A DNA stretch of 64,000 nt, from NCBI GenBank assembly GCA_021234155.1, contig JAJEKV010000169.1:541344-605343 (forward strand), given 5' to 3'. Positions within the stretch are counted from its first letter, which is position 1. Each line of letters opens with the position of its first letter. Positions 54,224 to 64,000 of the stretch are shown piece by piece. This stretch comes from Isoetes taiwanensis (lineage: Eukaryota > Streptophyta > Lycopodiopsida > Isoetales > Isoetaceae). Under the pieces are notes generated by a model. The model was not told where the DNA came from. It worked only from the letters and a program-made list of their open reading frames with translations, and did not search any database. Position numbers and translations under genes: made by a program.

Positions 54224-55623
54224 TGACACTCCCAGAATTCATACGATGCTCCCATCGTATAAATAGAGGAATTCCCCTCACGTGGCAACTACATCACCAT
54301 GGAAGGGCCCTCCGTCTAATCGGACCACTTGGGATGGCCAAGTGTCTGGGCAAGGAACACAGGGGTGTCATTCGTCTTACGTCCTCTATGGGAGTCCTAT
54401 AGAGCAGAAGCGTACATATATGTTAGCACACAACAATCATGTACCACCAATGGCGGGTGGTCCATCCATCATCATCATCTACATGGTAATACAAGTACAA
54501 GATAATATAAGCAATATACAATAAACAAGGGCTCTACCCTGGGCTCAGACTCCATGGGTTCGACTGATGGTCAGGACCTCAAGATAACGACAGACGGAGG
54601 TATAACATGGCATTGGCTGACATAGAACAATGGCTAGGATAATCCCTCCTGTGCACACCCTGCAGATAGGTTGAAACATGCTATGGCGTGATTGTAGCCT
54701 TCCGGAGACGCAATCTCATGGAGTCACTCTATGAGACTACTCGGGGTTACATCTCCCGAAGAGGTAGGTCAGGGAGGCGTCCCCTCCTTGGGCATGACGA
54801 ATCCCTGGGTGTGCTAGAGAACACATGCCATATCAGTGACCCCCCATCCGTACCCGACTTACCCCCCTAAATCTAAAGGCCAGCTCACCGCGCCCGTTCG
54901 AGTCCAGTACGTCCATATAGACACGTCGCCTGCGACATAGGGAGTGCCAGACCCATAGCCAGTGGTGACCGACTATAAGTCTAGCACACTATAGGAGTAT
55001 TGTAGCCAAGCTAGGCAAGACCCCAACCCCGTTTCACCATCATATCCGTTGTCTAGTGCTGAATCACAACATAGCATCCACAACCAGGTGGGCTCTTGTG
55101 CACAGGCCGCATTTACTAGGTGTTAAGGGCTCTAGCTAAAGACATCTCTACTTCTAGGAAGCCTTAGGTCTCTACCCTCCCTTAACCGCAGGCACACAGG
55201 AGAACAGAAAGAGAGAACACAATCATAATCAAAGTATCCTCATCATCTTAGTAACACATAAAAGAGAAATTAACCATTCCATCTAATCAGAGAAGGGTTA
55301 CCTGAAATACAGACTATCTAGGGACTAACCAGTCTCTTGGCTAGAGCCATTGTCACGGAAGGTTTCCATTCTTCAAGTCTGGTTACAACAGCTGGTAGTT
55401 CCTCCTTCCTCCAACTCTCCCCAAATCGATTTGGGGTAGCCAATCGATTTGGGCCAGGTGGCATTGCCTAGTTGGCTGACTTTTACTAATTAATAACCTA
55501 ATTAGCCTAATTAGGTTATTTACTCACTAATACCTTAGCATAGCTAATAAAAACCCTTTTAAGTTAGCCCAAGTTATCCTCTATCGACCCATAATGGTCT
55601 AATTATACCCTGGTGACGTGTCA
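54224..55623 (-). repeat. 5' LTR of a truncated element E
   Basis: Minus strand TGACAC (55623) to GTGTCA (54224), giving 6-bp inverted ends and exactly 1,400 bp, followed by a tRNA-Met primer site. The right boundary is inferred from the matching end. No second LTR was found in the window. The element runs leftward and may extend to about 51100. Confidence 0.72.
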
Positions 55624-58600
55624 TAGTATATATACGTATACCATATAAATACATGAAACGTCACATCACTTCCACTAACTGCTCTGATAGCCAAGTCCAT
55701 CTCAGTTCCACTAACTGCTCTAATATTGAAATCATATGATTTCCCATAATGCAGAAAGGCTTTTACTCCATTAAGACAATTCAAATATGTTCTTGTGAAC
55801 TATAAAATGATAATCTCCTCTTCATTCTGATGCCATGCTCCAGCAAAATAAGAACTAATAGTAGTCCTTGTAGCACGTACAAAAACGCACCCAATCGGAT
55901 CCATTGGATTATGACAAATTACAAGTGCTATGGCAAATACAAACCTCTGCTTTCTGGCTTACTGGCCTTCTAGGCTAATCTCGCTACTCCAAGTAGCCAC
56001 AGATCATAAAGCAATTGCAAATCTATGATGTTGCTATGGCAGTGATCTATGACCCCTTGTCACATTTTCGGCCGCCATTAGTCTCTCATACAGACGAAAT
56101 ATGAGATATGTTACCTAACTTCGTAAAACCGCACCGAAGCCGGCCTCCAAAGAAGTAAAAATAGCCTCAGTCGGAGTTCTAGTTGCAGAGATATGTCTAA
56201 CAGAAGTTTAAAGCCTTTTTTAGCAGGCAGTTGCCTTCTATATTAAAATAGCTCATTGCCTTTAATTAGAATACTTAACTTATCATATGGGATATTATCT
56301 ATGGCCTTTTTCTAGAGCTCGATCCCAACTAATAATCATCACAATGATAGTGCCTCGACCCCTTCCATAAATATCAATATTATATTATCCTATGCTCCTT
56401 CTTTATATACACTTCGGAAACATTAGGATTAAAATTCACATACTATTTGCCATACTTATGCCATATTTCCATAACTCATTCGTTATAGACCACTTCCCCG
56501 TGCTTGCTCCGTATCACTATGTGCATGTTTTAGAGGCAACCCTTAGGATGCGAACTCGAAAAGGGTTAAGACAATGTACTACATGGCACAAATAAGTCTA
56601 CGATAATTAGTGAAACTCGGTTTATTGCTAGCTCACTTGCAATAAAGGATCATCAAGCCATTGCATCCATCCATACAGAGCACAATAGCCTCAAATTGAG
56701 CCAAGGACATACCATGGAAGTGCATGTCATATGAATTTACTAGCACGGAGATCTTGAAGATGAAATGCCTCACTCTCAAAGAAAAGTATGATGAAATAAG
56801 CATTACAGACAATTTAAGTTGTTATGCTAGCACCTTATAAGGATCCTAGAGCAATGCACCCCATTGATGTTCATAGCAAGTTGTTGCTTTGTCTTGAGTA
56901 GGTCTACTATTATTATGTTTTTTTTTTTTTTTGGGAAGCCTTTCTAGATTCTGCATGTATACTCTATTGTGTCCGCTAAAACTTTCCAAGTAAACACAAC
57001 AATGCACCACAAAACAAAGGGTTTCATTGGAAAAACTTGAATGGAGCCCCTTGAATATAATTTGTGTAACTAAGTTGCTAAGCACTTTTTCAAGTTATAA
57101 AAAATATTGCAGTTCGGGTTAAAAACGCTCTTACCAAGAGACGTGCATCCTTCTTAAATGTGTCCCAAGCTTATGTATTGAGGCTGAGGACAACGATGGT
57201 AGTAAACACTATTAGCATTGCAACGCATAAGGAATTACCTCGGAAGGGGCGGGCATGTTCCAATAATAAATTTGCATAACACAACATGTCATTTCAAAAT
57301 TAACACCGTTGAGTTAAAAGCATATTTTAATAAATTTGATGAACCCAATGTTGGCTTACCATAACTCAATGTAATAAAGTGTTGACTTACGTGAAATTTG
57401 AGGACAATTGGGAAAATGTTAGCAATATTTTATGTATCCGAAGTCAACCCAATTGATCCACACATGCCTTGACCATAGACCGCACTTAAGTTGAGGGACA
57501 AGGCACATGAACATAATGTATTGTATACTGGGAGACATAACTTTTTTCGCAATGGTGGGGTGTAGAGCACATGGAAGGCCTTTGGATCCATTGAAACTGT
57601 GATGTCTTTGCCTCCACTCGAAGCACGTGTTTGCATTGCGCAAATAAATCCAAATGGGATCGTGTCCGAGACATGTTTGCAGTGGCAGAAACATACGAGT
57701 GGCGACGAAAGTAAATTTGTTTAGTAGGAAAAGTAAGGATATGCTACGAAATTATACTGAGAAAGAAACTGTTCTATGAGATATTCATGGAGAGCAAGCT
57801 TTGATCTATGGGTCATGCCCCCATTTTTTCATCATAAGTTACGTGCGCGGTGTGAACAAGTTCAACTAGGGAAATATATGAGAAAGAACATGTGTAACTA
57901 TTGTGTATAAATAATTATGGTAAAGACGTACAAATGTAGTGGTCAATCATCCTTCTTGTTAGTTTTGTCATGGGGTGAATGTCCTTATCTTTGATAGAGG
58001 AATAGGAATAGATGGCTTTGCATGTTAGAGGAAGTCAAAAGGTGCTAAATTGAAGGAATAAAGCTGGCGAAAATGCCATATTACATGCAAGGAAAAGGTC
58101 CAACTTTTGCACTTTACGAGGGCTATTTACACCCTATGTCAACTTTCGAATATCCTTGTCAAAGAATGCCGGAACTAACCGTATGAATTGGCCATGGTGT
58201 GGTGGAGCCTTGTCAGTCCCTGTAAGTTCTATTTACCTATTCACCTCTGTTTTTTCCTTCCATTAGAATGTACTCGAAAATGCTTCTTTATTCCATGCAT
58301 GTGTGCAGACAAGACTGTTTTGCCGTTCATGAACCTTTGTGTTTTGTGTTGGCGTTGTTGAATACGTCTTCTAGAGTGCATTTAAGAAATCGACTAGTGA
58401 TGCACAACTGTTTTGGTAGACCTGGAGTGTAAAAACTTAATTTATCCATGCTGTTTCATAACTACAACCTAAGACATGTTGAGTAAACAAAAATTGCTCA
58501 GCTAATGCCAGAGAAGCTTCAGGTATAAAAAATGGACGGAATGGTTTTGGGCTCATGTGGAAAGGGCCACGCATATTGACCTAATGTCCTGCTCCTGCCA

Positions 58601-59273
58601 GTCTTCTGGAACCCTGCACACTTTTGTGTGCATACTTTTATGTGTCAATAATATGTTATGATCATCTATATATTAGTCTATTTCAATCCCTTTGCATATG
58701 GCAGAAACCACTAGAGCACTCAATCAATATCTGAAAACATGATAAGCTCGTTCCTTCTCTTTCCTAGCCAGTGAACTATAAACAAATTTGTTATGTCATT
58801 TGGCACATTTTTTAAGCATTTTATATGCCATTGCAGAATGCCATCATATCCTATAAGATCCCAGATTCAGTACACGTAGCTGGTTTGCCAGAAAGAAATT
58901 TCTGCAATTGGATGTGCTGTACTAGATCCCATTCTCAATGATCAACCGAAAAGCATTATACTCTGTTGAGCATTTTTCTATAATATGACTCCTAATGATT
59001 ACCTTGAGTTGTGATAGTAAAAGAGCCTTTTTCTTATATCATCAGACAGACAATTTCTGATTACAAAAGAGGTCTGTCACACTCACAAGATTTTACAGCC
59101 AAAACGAAAAACATAAAGGTTACAGATATGAGTTACAGCTTTAATCCAGGCCAAGGCCAAGGACGAGGTCTGATGGTGTACAGGCTATGTCTGAAATAGT
59201 GCAGCGTCCTTAGTTGTTAGAGAACAGGCAAGTTCAGGGCCATAGCCATGTCTTTGGTGATCTGATACGTGGT
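55624..59273. other. AT-rich intergenic stretch
   Basis: No gene, RNA gene or mobile element could be supported. It includes a run of about 22 T at 56918-56940. Short antisense frames near 57420-57690 are not recognised. Confidence 0.4.
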
Positions 59274-59400
59274 ACTTGTCTCTATGTTCAAGTGCATGCT
59301 CTGCCTAACATTTATAGCTGCTTCATACTTGGTACTGGAACTTGTCTCTATGTTCAAGGGTATCCTGTGCCTAACATTTATAGCTGATACATACTTTGCT
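59274..59400. repeat. 66-bp tandem duplication
   Basis: Copies start at 59274 and 59340, both with ACTTGTCTCTATGTTCAAG and GCCTAACATTTATAGCTG. It lies about 0.9 kb upstream of the zinc-finger gene, possibly in its promoter or 5' UTR. Confidence 0.85.
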
Positions 59401-60210
59401 CCCGTGTCTGATATCTGTGAAAGGAGGATGCCATGTTCTACTGCTGCTAAGTCCAAAACACAGAAAACGACCCTACAGATGTAACGCAGTATAGCACAGA
59501 GCCAAGTTACGGGCTAAGCTATACAGTTGCCACATTTTCTCTCCCGGGCCACAAGTGGGCGCCTCAGAATCTGATTCCCTTGTCCATTTGTCTTCTAGTT
59601 GCCCCATTTCCGGGCCATCACATTTCCTTTAATATTTGTTTACTTCTAGTGGCATTGAGCATTATCTGCTGCTGAAGATCTGGAATGTCGAATTAAGTTA
59701 GGTAGTAGCCAATTTGCTAGTTAAGAAGTCGCCTCCCTTGTTTATACTTGAACAAACGCATTTTATGGATGCAGCTTGTTTTATTTAGGCTTTGCAGTAC
59801 AAAGCGGGTCTTCATTTAGTGGGGCTCGTGTTTTCGCTGGACCATTTATGCTGGGCGGCTTGTATGGTAAAACTTAAGATGACAATGAGAGACTTGCTGC
59901 TCCCTTTTGGGTTTAGTTCCATTGGTCCAATTTCTAGTCCCTCTGTGGCCCACGAGGTGAAATAATGAGAGATTCGCCTCTGATCTGATAGACCTGTGCT
60001 CATGCCGCCATACTCCACAGCATAGAGCATCTTGTCTGTTACCAGTCTTCCTGATAGGATATGGTTGTGTAATAACTTTGGTCTAGTAAGTAATTTTGAT
60101 CTTGTTCTTTTCCAGTAGAGGAGACTTCAATTCATTGACAGGTGCATAGCAGCAGCAAAACTGTACTGCTGTTGAAACTTTTGCAGTAGTTTTCTCAGCT
60201 TTGCATTCTC

Positions 60211-61654
60211 ATGATTCTGGATTTATCAACCACAGAAAAGGCATTGCAAAATGAGAGGCATGATTTAACTGAGTTAAGACATTTGAAGGCAATGCAGAGT
60301 GGATTAGACAGAAGAAGCAAGGCCAAAAGCTCTGGAGCATGGACAACATGGAAGAAATCACTTTCTTGCAAGCCAGATAAGGGAGAAGTACATACCCCCA
60401 AAAGCGTGAAGGATGTAGCAGCACAAAGGGCCATTGTTGCTGCAAAAACTTCTAGATCAGGGTGTTCCAAGTCATTGGCAAATCTGAAGGATGTGATCCA
60501 TGGGAATACTAGAGTTATGCATAAATCAGCATCATCTAGTCCACATGCCAAGGAAAATAGTGTATGTGATGAGTTCCCAATGTTGTCTGAGTCCAGATAT
60601 GAGAACATGATTAGCAGACCAGTCACTCCTCGTGTTGTAGACTATGGTAGTTTCAGGGCCACAGCTCCTCTCAGGAAGTTCTCTGCCTGCAATGGCTGCA
60701 ATGTCGTTGATGAAGCTGCCTTTGTCTTCCACAGAGAATCCTCTGTGCATAGATCTATGTGCAAGTACCCTCAGCCTATCTGCCAGACTTGTGGAGAATC
60801 ATTCCACAAATATGAAGCCCTGGAACATCATCATGTGGTCCGTCATGCTGGTAAGTTAAAATCATTTTCAGTTCTCTGTTTATCATGATCAGCATAAGTA
60901 TCAGAATAAAGTTTTCGAGATCCATGCTCATTGATTCTGCATTTGTGATTATGCACGATTTCCTATACAATTTCTGCTTATATATGTTTAATACTGACTT
61001 GTTTCAATTACTTTTTTCCTGATTCCAGTTTCAGAAGTAGGTCGTGGTGATTCCTCCAGGAATATAGTGGAGATAATCTTTAGAACAAGCTGGCTCAAGA
61101 AAGAAATACCATGTGGGAATATTGAAAGAATATTGAAAGTTCGTAACAGCCAGAAAACCATATGCCGGTTTGAAGAATACAGAGAAATGGTGAAGGCTAA
61201 GGCCAGTGCCATGACAAAAAAACATGCAAGATGTTTAGCAGATGGAAATGAGCTTTTGAGGTTCTATGGTGCTACTTTGGCATGTTCTTTGGGTGCTTGT
61301 GGTACTTCTAATCTCTGCAACGTTCCTGCCTGCAATGTATGTAGAATTATCAGATCTGGCTTCTCAGTAAAAAAGGAGCCTGGAAAGGGCATTTATACAA
61401 CAGCAACTAGTGGTAAAGCTCATGATTCGATGATTTTGAGTGATGAATCAAATCATGGAGAGCGCGCAATGCTAGTGTGCAGAGTAATTGCAGGCAGAAT
61501 GCAAAAGGGGTTGGAACACCTTGAAGAAGGGTCCCCACCAAGTGGATATGATTCTATAGCAGGTGAGCTTGGAACTTATTCCAATGTAGATGACCTCTAC
61601 ATCTTCAATTCAAGAGCAGTGCTGCCATGCTTTGTAGTCATCTATAGATGTTGA
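60211..61654 (+). CDS. Plant C2H2 zinc-finger protein with PARP-like catalytic fold
   Basis: Two exons, 60211-60850 and 61029-61654, joined across a 178-bp intron (GTAAGT...TTCCAG), giving 421 residues. The N-terminal part has the family signature WTTWKKSLSCKP and CSKSLANLKDVIHG. A C2H2 finger (C191, C194, H207, H212) ends exon 1. Exon 2 gives FRTSWLKKEIPCGNIERILK, QKTICRFEEYREMVK, CLADGNELLRFYGATLACSL, a Cys-rich CNVPACNVCRIIRSGFS, then GIYTTATSGKAHDSM, AMLVCRVIAGRMQKGLEHLE and LPCFVVIYRC at the stop. This matches the Arabidopsis C2H2-like family that includes At1g75710, whose second half has a PARP-like fold. Position 293 is Tyr where that fold has His (H-G-T/S), so ADP-ribosyl transfer is doubtful. 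Role unknown, probably nuclear. No frameshift; likely a live gene. An additional 5' exon cannot be excluded. Confidence 0.9.
60851..61028 (+). other. Intron of the zinc-finger gene
   Basis: GTAAGT donor, T-rich end and AG acceptor (CTGATTCCAG). Phase 1: the codon for residue 214 is split G|TT. It separates the zinc finger from the PARP-like half. Confidence 0.9.
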
Positions 61655-61817
61655 ATATCTTCCCAATCAGATGAGGAAGTCTGGACATCTTTGATGATAT
61701 GCCTTAATAAGCTCAAATGACATGTTAAGATGAAAATTGGAAGTCAAATCTTCACCAGAGGCCTGTGTGCTTGCAATAATGGATCTGGACAAGGCTTTTT
61801 TTTCAGGCTTAATTACT

Positions 61818-61865
61818 GAAATGCCCAGGTTTGGGTCAAATGAAATGCCCAGGTTTGGGTTAAAT
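61818..61865. repeat. 24-bp tandem duplication
   Basis: GAAATGCCCAGGTTTGGGT + YAAAT occurs twice head to tail (61818-61841, 61842-61865) with one difference, about 160 bp after the stop codon of the zinc-finger gene. Confidence 0.9.
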
Positions 61866-61986
61866 AATCTAGTAACATAGTGGTTAACATCACCGTTGTA
61901 CATGTACATTAAAGATTATGGTGACTAATTTAACTCATCTGTCATAATATGCTTATGTACAACTAGAAAAACTTCATTCTTGTAAA

Positions 61987-62009
61987 ATCTCTCTCTCTCT
62001 CTCTCTCTC
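61987..62009. repeat. (CT)n microsatellite
   Basis: About eleven uninterrupted CT units. Downstream of the zinc-finger gene. Confidence 0.95.
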
Positions 62010-64000
62010 GTAATGATGGTGGTATGCTAGTAGGTGTTTTGCTGAACTCCTCAAAGAAATAAGTAAAGACTCGTAATGTATGGAGCTTGTAGAAAGATGC
62101 GTGATGTTTTGCACCACTAGATCTAATAGATCCTTTCACTTTCTACACACCCATTTGTTTTTCTACTATTTCACGATCTACCCTTTTAACTTTGCCCTTG
62201 TAAGTTTTTAGAGATTATTCATATCCCCAAATCCTCTTGGTCAACATATTATATGCTTCATAAATCCTTAGGGAGTTTTTTTTGAAGGCTAGTGAATTTT
62301 ACAAATCAATCGGATACCTTTAGGTTGTCATATAATTTTATAGATGCCTTTGGGAGTTAAAACATGATGGAAATCCAAATTTTAAAAAAATTTATAGACT
62401 TCTCTAATGCTATGCATATCTGATATAATTTGATTTGCAGAGCCTAATATAACTCAAAGAAGCAAAATTTAGATGAAAACAAGATACGCCTAATGACCAG
62501 AGCCAATTTTGTGAGCCAATTGCATCATCAATCTCTGTACCACATTATATTGCTAAAATAGTGCGCCCAAAAAAGGATGGTTGTTAACTCAAGGCATTTC
62601 CTACCAATACAAAATACTGGAATGGTGTTAAATTTGTAATGTATTGTACTCTATTTTGATCAAGAATGTCCAAATAATTTTCAAAAAAGTGCAATAGATT
62701 GTGAAATAGTGGAAAACGTAAAGGTATTACGTAGTTTTTCTCTTCATTTTATCTACAATTAGAAAAAACTTCAATCTTGTAACAACAAAGACCCTGTTGA
62801 TGTATTTGGACAACAGAAGTTGCCATCATAGAAGGTTGTAGAAGGCAATATTTTTACTCTAAAGAGTTATATTTGCAACACTACCTTATAACATAATGCG
62901 AGTGAAGGTTGAGATTCATTGGGTTTAGAGCTCCCTCCCTCCCTCCCCCAAAAAAATCGCTCGTGCTATACGGCGATAGATCATTTTTTTACCGTATTGC
63001 ACGAGAGACAATGAGAGATACTAGTCTCACGTTGCTTAACAAGGCTGTTAAAGGAAAAAAAAAACGAAAAACATGCCAAGATTCATTTGCACGCAATTTT
63101 CTGGGATCCCTTTTTTTCTGCCTTACCCCCTCCTTACAACGGCACCAATAAACCCCCTTGCTTAGGGCATTGAAGCTTGAAAGCTTGAGAGCTGAATGGC
63201 TGATAATGAAGAGCCTAGATCGGATTTTAGTTGGGATTAAATTGAAGAAAGTGTATTTCCTTCTAAAGGCCATTTTCATTTTCGAAGATGATTCTCGCAA
63301 AATTCTATAGATGTCCCGAAATTATGTTCAATTACTAGCTGGAAAGAACTTCTGAAAAACTATATTGGTTTCTCTACTGCTACAGAGCTAATTGGTGTAT
63401 TTCTTAAAGATCTTGTGATCAGAAGCAAGGCTTTGGTCTGAGTAAAAAGTTGAAATGGATTTGTGACAAAGGCCTTTGTAAATGCTCTGCTTCGAAACTC
63501 ATGCAAAGGAATCATAGAACTGCTATTTGTCTACGAATTGTTTGCAAAGGAAAAACCTCTGCTTGAAGGTATCCTCTGTTTGTGCAATTTTGATTCCTTT
63601 TGGAATGGGGCAAACATCATTCTACAATATGAGAGAGCTCAGATATGTGTATAGTATCTGTTCTTTGTGTTTGCATCACATCTTCGCTTTTACTCTGCTG
63701 GAACAGAGCAACAGAGAGGAACAAGAATTAAACCTTCGCTTTTCCATGAATCTTGCTAAGAAATCATGTCAATCAAGAAGAACCAAATTAAATCTAGAAT
63801 AGAGGGATCGCTCCACGCGTTTTTAATGCATTGTTTTCTTTTTTTTTGTTGGAGCGGCTTGGCTAGACAATTCATCAATCCGCCTTTTGACGAATGGAAA
63901 GTTCTTTGCCGATTTGGTCACCTAATTATGAATCTTACATTTTCACGAGAACAAAAATGTACTTCCTTTAACGTAAAAGTTAAGTGGAAACGTCCCTAAC
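62010..64000. other. AT-rich intergenic stretch at the right end
   Basis: No gene, RNA gene or mobile element could be supported. Confidence 0.4.

Noticed and set aside
60195-60626. 143-codon minus-strand frame opposite the zinc-finger gene
   Set aside because: It lies wholly opposite a well-supported exon with family similarity, so it is a shadow.
1-64000. CRISPR arrays, bacterial operons, rRNA genes and tRNA genes
   Set aside because: No regularly spaced repeat-spacer array, rRNA core or cloverleaf with A and B boxes was seen. The tRNA-like matches are retrotransposon primer sites.

Overview
The window is from a nuclear plant genome. It has GT-AG introns in two plant gene families, layered Ty3/gypsy LTR retrotransposons with plant-type priming and integrase features, LINE debris and long AT-rich spacers. 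The families present (a Raf-like kinase remnant, an extensin-like fragment, a plant C2H2/PARP-like gene and a CapA-like remnant of bacterial ancestry) show a land plant. A seed-free lineage is possible but not shown. Only one host gene looks intact.

Layout. 1-2587 is a host flank holding the 3' half of a decayed Raf-like kinase gene (minus strand) and an extensin-like fragment. 2588-40323 is one nested retrotransposon block. The outer element, B, lies on the minus strand at 2593-40318 with target duplication CGAAC. Three insertions sit inside it: A (plus, 4176-15055, duplication AGGAT, same family as B), C (plus, 18896-31818, a different chromovirus-like family, duplication ATGAC/TGAC) and D (32403-35164, duplication GTAAT, probably a solo LTR). 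Removing A, C and D leaves B at about 11.1 kb, close to A's 10.88 kb, and rejoins B's integrase and a downstream open reading frame. 40324-42300 holds a frameshifted CapA-like (PGA_cap) pseudogene, a set of identical 20-bp palindromes and a 97-bp fold-back. 44326-45240 and 49090-50580 hold LINE fragments. 54208-55623 is an LTR with a tRNA-Met primer site, with an unrecognised coding remnant to its left. 60211-61654 is a two-exon gene for a plant C2H2 zinc-finger protein with a PARP-like fold.

How the parts work. The A/B family has gag with three zinc knuckles, protease, RT, RNase H and integrase. After these come two further parts conserved between the copies: a sense ORF of about 2.9 kb reaching the polypurine tract, and a short antisense ORF with its own CCAAT/TATA-like promoter. 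Element C has about 4.4 kb before gag. That stretch contains two promoter-like modules, each with a pair of near-perfect 65-bp palindromes followed by TATAAATA, and coding remnants I do not recognise.

Caution: LTR pairs within an element agree almost perfectly in AT-rich stretches but differ by clustered substitutions and indels in GC-rich stretches. Some frameshifts called here could be consensus error in methylated repeats rather than real decay.
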